Assembly (NCBI GenBank): GCA_015711895.1
Contig: JACVJH010000222.1
Coordinates: 1-12,628 of the forward strand
Direction of reading: 5' to 3'
Length of the DNA: 12,628 bases
Source: Candidatus Solincola tengchongensis
GTDB taxonomy: Bacteria > Actinomycetota > Geothermincolia > Geothermincolales > RBG-13-55-18
Shown here: one piece after another, positions 1 to 6,900 of the stretch
Layout: the number at the start of each line of letters is the position of its first letter
Position numbering within the stretch: position 1 is the first letter of the stretch
Notes under the pieces: generated by a model
Told to the model about the DNA's origin: nothing
Databases searched by the model: none
Seen by the model: only the letters and a program-made list of their open reading frames with translations
Made by a program: the position numbers and the translations under genes

Positions 1-53
1 CTAACATGTGACTTGACCCACCTCGAATCTAAAACCCCGACCTTAAACCTCAC
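1..53 (-). CDS. Possible start of an unidentified gene, cut by window edge
   Basis: A GTG codon at 53-51 opens a frame that runs without a stop to base 1 (17 codons, reading V-R-F-K-V-G-V-L-D-S-R-W). An AAAGG element sits about 5 nt upstream of the GTG, a reasonable ribosome binding site. It has the same direction as the two flavoprotein genes and would be the third gene of that operon. Too little is visible to assign a family. The frame also stays open upstream of the GTG, so the start is a judgement based on the ribosome binding site. It could equally be a chance open stretch. Confidence 0.3.
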   Translation of the reverse strand, partial: MRFKVGVLDSRWVKSHV

Positions 54-118
54 ATCGCCTTTCTCAGCTCCGTTGTTTCGCCACACTCCGTGCCTCTCCC
101 GGATTGCACCTCCTCCTG

Positions 119-298
119 TCACACCTCCAGCGGTGTCGCAGCCATCCGTTCCGAATTCTCCATATCCACGCTCTCTTCGGCATCATGGAGCGACGAACTA
201 CGGAAGGGGCTGCAGATTCCCGCCGTATTCCGCGCGTCAACCTCCTCTTCGGCATCGTCGTTCCCGTCAGAGATCTCCTTCCCAGGGCAGCAGGCCCT
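119..298 (-). other. Off-frame acidic tail, possibly a frameshifted C-terminus of the FixC-like gene
   Basis: After the FixC-like gene stops at 269-267, a different frame is open from 298 to a TGA at 121-119. From about 271 it reads as a plausible acidic tail with two related segments: D-D-A-E-E-E-V-D-A-R-N and, 24 codons later, H-D-A-E-E-S-V-D-M-E-N. There is no convincing start codon with a ribosome binding site in this frame. The simplest coding reading is therefore a C-terminal extension reached by a +1 shift near the CCC-TGG codons at the end of the upstream gene. It could also be chance. If it is real, it fills most of the otherwise empty gap between that gene and the candidate start at 53. 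Confidence 0.3.
173..260 (-). repeat. Short direct repeat, 72-bp spacing
   Basis: CTCTTCGGCATC (plus strand) occurs at 173-184 and again at 245-256, with partial similarity on both sides. The 72-bp offset is exactly 24 codons, which suits a degenerate coding repeat in the off-frame acidic tail rather than a random duplication. Confidence 0.5.
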
Positions 299-1664
299 TC
301 AACATCCACCGGAGGCCTTTGGCCATCCCGATATAAAAGCGTAGATTTTCCTCTCCCATGCGCAGGAAGATCGGGAGATATACCCGGGCCACGGCCATGA
401 GGGCCGGTAGGTTCTCGCCAAGGACCGGGAACACCCTCTGCATGGCCTCCGCCTTGGGCTCTTGGCCGGACATGAGCAGGTGTACGGCCAGGTCCACGGC
501 CAGCTCCTCCAGCTCGCCACAGAGCACGGGGTCTCCCAGCAATTCGAAGAGCTGTCGCAGCTGGGCCCCGGCGACGAAATCCTGTCCCACCGGGCTCTCC
601 ACTAATCGCTCCCGGTACGTCTTGAGGAATGCGCCGGAGAAGTCGTTCTCGCGCAGAGCCTCCTCCGCCACCTCCGCGGCGAGGCGGCCGGAGTACATGG
701 CCTGCCACACTCCCTCCGCATAAAGCGGCTCGGTCAACCCCGCTGCGTCTCCCACCAGCATGAGCCCCGCGCAGGATATCTCCTCCGGGATGCTCTCCAT
801 CCAGGTAAGGCAGTGGGCCTGCCATTCACGTGGTTCCGCCTCCAGCGCCCTGAGCAGGCGCTGCACGGGGGGCGCGAGGAGGGTGTCCAGAAGCTCACGA
901 GCGGGCTTGGCGCGCTTGCGCAGCGCCCTGGAGATAAGGCTGTTGGTCACCCCGGGACCTCCCAGATGCACGCCGTCCGCGTAGGCTATCAGGAAATTGC
1001 CCCCCAGGCCCGGGCCGAAAAAGGCCTGAAATCCGGCCTCGTGTATCACGCAGTCCATCCTCTCGCGGGGAGCGGAGAAATCCACGATGCACACGCTGGT
1101 TACCTGGTCAGGCCTCCACCTCTCCCGCAACCCGGCCATGCGGGCCACCGGGGAGAGGACGCCGTCCGCCCCGATGGTCAGCGGAGCCCGGTATTCTTCG
1201 CCTCCCTCCAAGAGCACACCCGCTACTTTCCCGTTTTCCCGCACCAGCCCGGTGACCAGTGACCCGGTCCGCATCTCGGCACCCGCCCGCACCGCAAGGT
1301 CCGCCAGGTAAGGGTCGAATTCGCGGCGCAGCATGCCCACGGTGAAGAAGTCGCGGGCCTCAGGGTAGGACATGCGCCGGGAGGGTCCAGAGGCGATGGT
1401 GAACCTCTCCTCCATCTCCGGGGGCGGCGAGAGGAAGTGGGCCACGCACTGCCTGCAGTAACGCATGGAAGGAAGTTCCATTTCCCTTATGAACGGGAAA
1501 TCCCTCCAGGCCTTGCTGGAAAGCGCGAAACCGGAGGCGTTCTTCTCTCCCGGGACCACGGCCCTTTCCAGGAGCAGCGTCTTGAGCCCGGCTTCCGCCG
1601 CCGTCAAGGCGGCCGTGCAACCTCCAGGGCCCGCCCCTACCACGATGAGGTCATACTTCTTCAT
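267..1664 (-). CDS. FAD-dependent oxidoreductase, FixC / geranylgeranyl reductase superfamily
   Basis: This 465-residue flavoprotein begins with a Rossmann FAD-binding motif: G10-A-G12-P-G-G15 after a beta strand, with the ribose-binding acid E33. Next comes the 'PGEKNASGF' segment typical of FixC and electron-transfer-flavoprotein dehydrogenase relatives. A-D167-G and G305-D306-A-A-G followed by 'LTEP' and 'EGVWQAM' form the second FAD-binding half. Members reduce isoprenoid double bonds or pass electrons between flavoproteins and quinone. The substrate here cannot be read from sequence. There is no C-terminal ferredoxin domain, no CxxC pair and no membrane segment, so it is probably cytosolic or peripheral. 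The start overlaps the upstream FAD-oxidoreductase gene by 14 bp, and AAGGAG lies 7 nt before the ATG, implying translational coupling. The C-terminus may be shortened by a frameshift, since an acidic tail is readable in another frame just downstream. Confidence 0.9.
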   Translation of the reverse strand: MKKYDLIVVGAGPGGCTAALTAAEAGLKTLLLERAVVPGEKNASGFALSSKAWRDFPFIREMELPSMRYCRQCVAHFLSPPPEMEERFTIASGPSRRMSYPEARDFFTVGMLRREFDPYLADLAVRAGAEMRTGSLVTGLVRENGKVAGVLLEGGEEYRAPLTIGADGVLSPVARMAGLRERWRPDQVTSVCIVDFSAPRERMDCVIHEAGFQAFFGPGLGGNFLIAYADGVHLGGPGVTNSLISRALRKRAKPARELLDTLLAPPVQRLLRALEAEPREWQAHCLTWMESIPEEISCAGLMLVGDAAGLTEPLYAEGVWQAMYSGRLAAEVAEEALRENDFSGAFLKTYRERLVESPVGQDFVAGAQLRQLFELLGDPVLCGELEELAVDLAVHLLMSGQEPKAEAMQRVFPVLGENLPALMAVARVYLPIFLRMGEENLRFYIGMAKGLRWMLKGLLPWEGDL

Positions 1665-3288
1665 CCGAGTTCTCCTTCGCCCTCCAGTCGAGCTCCGACA
1701 CGAGTCTTTTCAGCTCCGCCCTCGTCCCCTCCTCGAGGCCCCGGAGGTCCAGGTCCGCTTCCCCCACATAGAGATGGCTGTCCGCTGCGCCCCTTGGATC
1801 GAGCAGGCGGCATATCTCCCTCTGCCAGCGGTTGAAATCCCCCTGGAGGGGACCGACGATCCTGCGCTGCTGTGGAAATATATTCCACGGCTGATCGCAA
1901 CATGCCTTCAGGGCCTGGAGAAAAAAGTCCATCACCAGCCCCTTCACCGCCTCCTGGTGCCTCACGTCCCTGGGGTCGTAATACCAGAGTTCCTCGCTGT
2001 GCGCGATGGCCCCACCCTCCCAGGCCATGTCCACGCAGGCGTCGCCGCCGTCGTCGACGCAACCTCCCCTGGATATCCATTTTCTCTTGATGGACTCCCC
2101 CGCCCGGTCCCAGGCCACCGCGGTGTCCCAGGCGTCGTTGGGGCCCAGCCCGGACTGCATCTGTCCTCCGGGCCGGAAGGCCATACCCGGGACCGCCCCG
2201 CTCAAGATGCACCAGGTGAAAGAGGGTCCCACAGGGGTGTCGCTGAGGTCAAGGGCTATGCCCAAATGCCGAAGGGTGACCGTTTCCACGACCGCCCGCT
2301 TGAACTCCAGCTCCGCAGCCGAATGCGCGGCCACCACCAGCATTATGCCATGCCGCAGGACCTGGAGGGTTCTTCGGATGCCGCGGCTCCACTCCAGCAG
2401 GCGGTTGAGGTGGGGGAAGAGTATCATGGGCACCACCCCCACGGCGGCCTTCTGCATGTTGTAGTCCACGCCCTCCCGGGCCAGGGCGTAAAAGGCCTCC
2501 CCGAAGGAGAGGTAATCCGGGAAGAGCAGGTAGTAAAGCCTTATGCCCTCGGGCATCTCCATCTCCAGGTCGTAGAAGAGGCCTTCCGGCGCCGGTTGGG
2601 GCGGTCCCGGCCAGGGAAAGAGCTTCAGGGCGCAGGCGGTGAAGATGCCATTGCCGGAAAGCGCTCCCGCCTTGCCCCTCATCACCCCCCGCAGCGAGGG
2701 TCCCGGGCCGTCGGCGCAGAACCACCCACAGCCGGAGCCGAGGGACCCCAGCCTGAGCACATCCCCGTTGGGGAGCACCCATTCCACGCCCATGAGGTTC
2801 CGCGGGCTGTAGGTCCCGTCGGTGCCCGGCCCGAAAGCCGCGCAGGCGCTGGCCAGGGGTGAGACCCCCGCCCCGGCGGCAATCATGTGCACGTTGAGCC
2901 CCCTTTTCATGACCTCTGCCCTGACCTGGCCTCCACAGGCATAAGGTTCGACCACCACGAGCATGTTCTTCTCGTCGATGTCCAGGATACGGTCCATGCG
3001 CCGCAGGTCCACCTGGACCACGCCTTCCCCGGACGGTCCGGCCCAGGCGCCCCAGCCGGTGGAAAAGGCCTTGAACTTCAGGCGGTGACGGTTGCATATC
3101 CTCACCACCTCTTGCACTTCAGCCGTGCACCCCGGAAGGACAACGGCCTCCGGCCGGGGAACCCACAGGGAGAGCTCGTCGTTGAAGGTGGGTTGGAAAG
3201 CGTATCCGTCCAGCACCGCCGGATCGCGGGAGACGTACTCCTCCCCAAGCGCGTCCACCAGTTCCCGATATGCTTCCTCGCCTATCAT
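1651..3288 (-). CDS. FAD-binding oxidoreductase, PCMH / vanillyl-alcohol oxidase type
   Basis: This 545-residue flavoenzyme has an N-terminal PCMH-type FAD domain, roughly residues 42-235. Its parts are 'PRPEAVVLPG' leading into the fold, the pyrophosphate-binding segment S76-T-G-W-G-A-W-A-G around residues 76-89, a central 'AFGPGTDGTYSPRN' loop, and G196-P-S-L-R-G201 followed by 'GALSGNGIFT' and 'KLFPWPG'. The last part resembles 4-cresol dehydrogenase and vanillyl-alcohol oxidase relatives. The C-terminal half is a substrate-cap domain ending near 'LDPRGAADSHLYV'. The family oxidises phenolic, hydroxy-acid or related substrates; the substrate here is unknown, and I cannot say whether FAD is covalently bound. 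The ATG is preceded by an in-frame TGA and has no clear Shine-Dalgarno sequence, which is unusual beside its neighbours. It overlaps the FixC-like gene, so the two products probably share a pathway. Confidence 0.93.
   Translation of the reverse strand: MIGEEAYRELVDALGEEYVSRDPAVLDGYAFQPTFNDELSLWVPRPEAVVLPGCTAEVQEVVRICNRHRLKFKAFSTGWGAWAGPSGEGVVQVDLRRMDRILDIDEKNMLVVVEPYACGGQVRAEVMKRGLNVHMIAAGAGVSPLASACAAFGPGTDGTYSPRNLMGVEWVLPNGDVLRLGSLGSGCGWFCADGPGPSLRGVMRGKAGALSGNGIFTACALKLFPWPGPPQPAPEGLFYDLEMEMPEGIRLYYLLFPDYLSFGEAFYALAREGVDYNMQKAAVGVVPMILFPHLNRLLEWSRGIRRTLQVLRHGIMLVVAAHSAAELEFKRAVVETVTLRHLGIALDLSDTPVGPSFTWCILSGAVPGMAFRPGGQMQSGLGPNDAWDTAVAWDRAGESIKRKWISRGGCVDDGGDACVDMAWEGGAIAHSEELWYYDPRDVRHQEAVKGLVMDFFLQALKACCDQPWNIFPQQRRIVGPLQGDFNRWQREICRLLDPRGAADSHLYVGEADLDLRGLEEGTRAELKRLVSELDWRAKENSDEEV
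1672..1677 (-). promoter_or_regulatory. Ribosome binding site of the FixC-like gene
   Basis: AAGGAG on the minus strand lies 7 nt before the ATG at 1664-1662, inside the end of the preceding coding region. It supports this start over other in-frame starts. Confidence 0.75.
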
Positions 3289-3291
3289 TTC

Positions 3292-3303
3292 ATTTCACGA
3301 AAT
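3292..3303. promoter_or_regulatory. Inverted repeat next to the FAD-oxidoreductase start
   Basis: ATTTC-AC-GAAAT is a perfect 5-bp inverted repeat with a 2-nt centre, ending 4 nt before the start codon at 3288. It occupies the place where a ribosome binding site would lie. It could be an operator or chance. Confidence 0.25.
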
Positions 3304-3390
3304 CTCGCCCCCGTCTTCACACCGCAACCCCATCCCCCATCACGCCTTCACGGCGATGTCCCCGCGCTCGCCTGCCGGTCGACCTCCGCT

Positions 3391-3450
3391 TTATCGCCGA
3401 CCCTTCGGCGTTTCATCGAAGCGGTGGAGGCCATCCATAAATTCCCTCAT
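3391..3450 (-). CDS. Candidate micro-ORF, 19 codons
   Basis: ATG at 3450-3448 to TAA at 3393-3391 encodes 19 residues (M-R-E-F-M-D-G-L-H-R-F-D-E-T-P). Its ATG overlaps the stop of the preceding 51-residue ORF in an ATGA junction. No strong Shine-Dalgarno sequence is seen. The preceding ORF's own frame reopens after its stop, with an ATG at 3434 and 28 more GC-rich codons to 3348, so this could instead be part of a broken gene. No family is recognised. Confidence 0.18.
   Translation of the reverse strand: MREFMDGLHRFDETPKGRR
3395..3410. promoter_or_regulatory. Perfect 6-bp hairpin in the leader of the leftward operon
   Basis: CGCCGA-CCCT-TCGGCG forms a 6-bp GC-rich stem with a 4-nt loop. On the plus strand it is followed by only three T residues, too few for a confident intrinsic terminator. 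It lies 107 bp before the FAD-oxidoreductase start and could act as a leader structure. Confidence 0.35.
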
Positions 3451-3602
3451 AACGTAGACTTACCTTCTGCAAACAATATACCCTTTGCGACCTCGATAAC
3501 CACACTGGACATGGATCGCCCCCAGCCTTCTCCGATGTGCCTGTCTTTTCCAGCGCAACGGAACCACATGGCATCATGATCATTCGCTCTTATTTCCTTC
3601 AT
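3447..3602 (-). CDS. Candidate small ORF, 51 residues, unknown
   Basis: ATG at 3602-3600 to TGA at 3449-3447. The product begins M-K-E-I-R-A-N-D-H-D and continues through a Trp/Cys/His-containing middle to a hydrophobic S-S-V-V-I-E-V-A-K-G-I-L stretch and a G-K-S-T-L end. It has no signal peptide and no known motif. Only about half of its third codon positions are G or C, well below the neighbouring genes, so if coding it is foreign, young or decaying. Both ends sit in ATGA overlaps with adjacent micro-ORFs. Only a weak AGG precedes the ATG. It may be a real small gene, a piece of a decayed gene, or chance in an AT-richer spacer. Confidence 0.25.
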   Translation of the reverse strand: MKEIRANDHDAMWFRCAGKDRHIGEGWGRSMSSVVIEVAKGILFAEGKSTL

Positions 3603-3667
3603 CTGACTTGCCTGTTGTTCTCAGCAAGACTGGGCCACCTTTTTAAATCATCTTCATACCCCCTCAC
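3599..3667 (-). CDS. Candidate micro-ORF, 22 codons
   Basis: GTG at 3667-3665, with AAGG about 6 nt upstream, runs to TGA at 3601-3599. The product is 22 residues, charged, containing Y-E-D-D-L-K-R-W-P-S-L-A-E-N-N. The stop overlaps the ATG of the 51-residue ORF. The frame also stays open for 15 codons upstream of the GTG. No family is recognised. Confidence 0.18.
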   Translation of the reverse strand: MRGYEDDLKRWPSLAENNRQVR

Positions 3668-3712
3668 CGCTCGCCTTAACCCGCGTTTAATGAAGAGGTG
3701 CCCTCATCCTGT

Positions 3713-3730
3713 CTTTGCGGGCTTTGCGGG
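3713..3730. repeat. Tandem 9-bp duplication
   Basis: CTTTGCGGG occurs twice in direct succession at 3713-3721 and 3722-3730, followed by GCTTACGCG. It is too short to assign a function and is recorded as a visible local duplication. Confidence 0.5.
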
Positions 3731-3921
3731 GCTTACGCGAAAAGCCTGTGAACATATCCGCGCATCCGCTGCGGCAGGTGTCATGGTCCCCCGCGATCAG
3801 GCTTAACTCCCGGCGAGAATGCGTACCACCGCGCCGCTTATATATCGGGCTCGGCCAGCCACGCGATCCTTGACTGGGGGTCGCAGACATCCCTTGTCGT
3901 CGGCGCCGTCTATCCTTATGT

Positions 3922-3936
3922 CCTGGAAAGTCCAGG
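3922..3936 (+). promoter_or_regulatory. Inverted repeat / hairpin in the addB leader
   Basis: CCTGGA-AAG-TCCAGG is a perfect 6-bp inverted repeat with a 3-nt centre, 31 bp before the addB start codon. There is no T tract after it, so it is not a terminator. A small operator or an RNA hairpin near the ribosome binding site are the plausible roles. It does not match the actinobacterial or Bacillus LexA box. Confidence 0.35.
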
Positions 3937-3951
3937 GGTATCGAGTCCTGC

Positions 3952-3963
3952 GGAGGAGTGAGG
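3952..3963 (+). promoter_or_regulatory. Ribosome binding site deciding the addB TTG start
   Basis: GGAGGAGTGAGG lies just before TTG 3968, with its two AGG cores about 11 and 4 nt from the start. There is no nearby in-frame ATG. The alternative GTG at 3983 is further from this purine tract, so TTG 3968 is preferred. Confidence 0.65.
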
Positions 3964-3967
3964 TTCA

Positions 3968-6900
3968 TTGCCGGGAGATTGCGTGAATCGCCCCAACCGC
4001 CTGGTGCTGAGCATAACCGACTTCTGCAACCGTTTCCCGGTGGAGGAGAAATGGCTCATGGTCCCCAATTACCGCACGGGTTACCAGTGGCTGGAAAACG
4101 TCTCCCTCGGCGGCGCTCCGGTCTTCAATCTCCGCCTCCGCACCTTCCCCTCCCTGGCTCTGGAGTTGGCCTTCGAGGACATGGAGAGACTCGGGCTGCG
4201 ATACGTCCAAGGCCTAAGGCTCGAGTTGCTCGTGGGAGAGCTTTTAACCGCCTCCGCAGCGCCTGGCGGATGCGTACCCGCGGAGGGAGTCCGGCCCGAC
4301 CTTGTGAAGGCGGTGACCTCAACCCTTCTTGACCTGAGGCTCGCAGGCCTCGAGGCCGAAGACCTCGAATCGGACATCTTTCCACACTCTCCCAGGGCCC
4401 GGTGGCTCGGCTCCCTCTTGCGCGACCTACGGGATTCGCTCGACCAACGCCGACTGGTGGATTATGCCGGCTCCCTGAGGCTGGCCCTGAAGGCCCTCCG
4501 CGCCAGACGGGCATCTCTGCGAGAGGGACTGCGTGTAGCCGTACCCCAAAGCATGCTCTCCGGATTGAGGGGACTGGAGCGGAAGCTCTGGGAACTCCTT
4601 CCGGAGGACAGGAAGGAGGTCCTCAAGGACGACACCGGCAGCGAACATGGTTGGGGGGGCGACGCCTACCTCCTGCGCTGGATAAACCGGCCCGCGGAAG
4701 CGCCCTCCCCGGCGGGGGACGGGACGGTTGAGATATTCAGGGCCACCGGGGAGACCAACGAGGTTCGCGAGGTTCTCAGGCGTTGCCTGGGAAAGAGGAT
4801 ACCCCTGGACCGCGTGGAGGTCCTCTATACCGACTACGAGGCCTACGTCCCCCGCCTTTACGAGCTGTGCCTCCTCCTTTTTCCGGAAAACCGCGACGAT
4901 CCTCCCGTCACCTTCGCCGAGGGAATACCCCTGCGTCTCACCGCGCCGGGAAGGGCTTTTCTGGGATGGATCCAATGGATAAGGGAGGATTTCTCGCAGC
5001 GAGTGCTGGCGGATATGGTGGATGACGGCTTGCTCGCCACCGGCCGTACCTTTGGGGGCGGCACGGAACCCTCACGGCCGGCCTCCCGTCTGCGCCTCCT
5101 CCCTGTCGGGTGCGGAAGGGACAACTATGAAGCCGCCTTCAAGGCGGTAATCCGCCACGGGATCCGGGCTGGTGGGCACAAGCTCCGTGGGGAAAACGAT
5201 GAAATCCCCTTAAAGCCGGGGGCGGTTTTCCGGAAAGAGGAACTCGAGGAACTGCGCGCATTCTGCTCGGAACTTCTGAACGACTTGCCACGGGACCTCT
5301 CCGACACGTTGAGGTTGTTGGAGGGGGCACGCAGGTACCTCAGTGAGCGGGTGCATGTCCGTGGTAAAGCTGACCAGTACGCTCTCCACCTGCTCCTCCG
5401 CCGCCTGGAAGAACTCCAAGGTTGGCTGGAGGAAAGCTCCCTGGTTCCTTTCCCGGTGCTGGACTGGCTGGAGGTTACCGTCATGACCTCGAGAGTCCTC
5501 GGAGAGGGGCCGAGGCCTGGGCGTCTGCACGTCGCACCCCTTTCCGGCGGCGGCCATTCCGGCCGGCCGTGGACCTTCATAGTGGGCCTGGACGACGGCC
5601 GTTTCCCGGGCACCGGGCTCCAGGACCCCCTCCTTGCGGATGAGGAGAGAAGGCGCCTCTCCCCGGACCTTGCCACCTCTTTCGACCGGCTGTCCGCATC
5701 GGTGGCTGGGCTCTCCGAGCTTTTCGCAGGCCTAAGAGGGAGGGTCACCCTCTCCTATTCCCACTACCACCTGCGGGAGGATAGGGAGATGTTCCCTTCC
5801 CAGGCGCTCCTCTCCGCTTTCCGCCTGATCTCCGGTCGGCCCGCTCCGACCCTGGAGGAATTCCTACGAAACCTCCCGGCTCCCGCTTCCTTCGCCGCCG
5901 CGGAACCGGGTGAGGCCCTAAGCCCCGATGAGTGGTGGATGAGCACCCTTGGGAGGGGTGGGCTGTCCTCAGACCCCCAAGCCTTCCTGGCGCCTCTATA
6001 CCCCCATCTTGCCCGTGGGCTCACGGCAACCCGGGCTCGCTCCGGGGATTCCTTCACCCCTTACGACGGCTACGTCCCCGAGGCGGGTCGGGATCTCGAC
6101 CCCGCATCGGGTGAGGGGCCGGTGCTCTCCGCGAATCGTCTGGAAACATATGGAAAGAACCCTCTGGAATACTTTCTGCGCTATGTGCTGGGGATAGAGC
6201 CTTTTCGGGAACACCTCCACGACCCCCGTTCTTGGCTCGACCCGCTGCAGAAGGGGAGCCTCCTGCATTCCCTCTTCCACCGTTTCCACCGGTATCTCCG
6301 CGAGAGGGAGGAGCTCCCCTCCACCGGCGAACACTGGGGGGTGCTCCAGGGCATGCTGGAAGAGGAGTTCGAGTTCTGGCGCGAGGTCGTTCCCCCTCCT
6401 TCGCCTTCCGTCCTCCAGGAGGAGATGGCGGAACTGGCCAGGACGGCCTACATCTTCCTCCACGAGGAGGAGCTATCCTGCCGGGATAGGAGGCCCTTCT
6501 ACTTCGAGGTCTCGGTGGGCATGGAAGGGGAAGGGCCTGGAAATCCCGTCGATCTCCAGGAACCGCTTGAAATAGAGCTTACCGGCAGCGGAAAGGTGCG
6601 GGTGAGGGGGAGGATTGACCGCATCGACCTCCTTACGAGCCATGGCTCCCAAGCCTTTCTGGTATGCGACTACAAGACGGGCTCCAGCCGGAGATACGAG
6701 AGCGGGAACCCCTTCCGGGGTGGACGGAACGTTCAGAACTATCTCTATGTGGTGATGGCGGAGAGCTGCCTGCGCAAGGAACATCCAGGCGCAGAGGTGG
6801 CGGGGTTCGAGTTCTTCTTTCCCGGCGTACGGGAACATGGCGAGAGGATCTTCTGGGATTCCCGGACCCTGAGGGAGGGAGAGCGCATCCTGCGCGACAT

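Larger units (their letters stand above)
3289..3967. other. Divergent intergenic region, 679 bp
   Basis: This stretch separates the leftward flavoprotein operon from the rightward addBA operon and must contain promoters for both. It is visibly richer in A+T than the genes, especially around 3430-3680. I found three inverted repeats, a short tandem repeat and several tiny leftward ORFs, each listed separately. I did not find a convincing -35/-10 pair, a tRNA or a riboswitch. Confidence 0.8.

Noticed and set aside
1465..2862. 465-codon open frame on the plus strand, opposite the two flavoprotein genes
   Set aside because: It spans two well-supported genes on the other strand and has a His/Pro/Gly-rich unstructured translation. 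It is a shadow of strong GC3 bias.
3475..3503. TATATT as a -10 element for the leftward operon
   Set aside because: The hexamer is decent, but the -35 position at 17-bp spacing reads GTGGTT, far from TTGACA. It is not enough to call a promoter.
3748..3762. LexA-like half site GAACATAT upstream of addB
   Set aside because: Only the left half of the CGAAC-N4-GTTCG box is present. The right half reads CCGC, so SOS control of addBA is not supported.
3537..3806. 89-codon plus-strand frame in the spacer before addB, starting GTG
   Set aside because: It has no Shine-Dalgarno sequence before the GTG, no recognisable domain and weak codon bias, and it competes with the leftward micro-ORFs. I could not support it as a gene.
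3839..3875. TATATA and TTGACT in the addB leader as promoter elements
   Set aside because: TTGACT (3870-3875) lies downstream of TATATA, and no -10 sits 16-18 bp after it. TATATA has no -35 at a proper distance.
3687..3968. 93-codon minus-strand frame covering the addB leader
   Set aside because: It starts opposite the addB start region, is Arg/Ser-rich and low in complexity, and has no ribosome binding site. It probably arises by chance.
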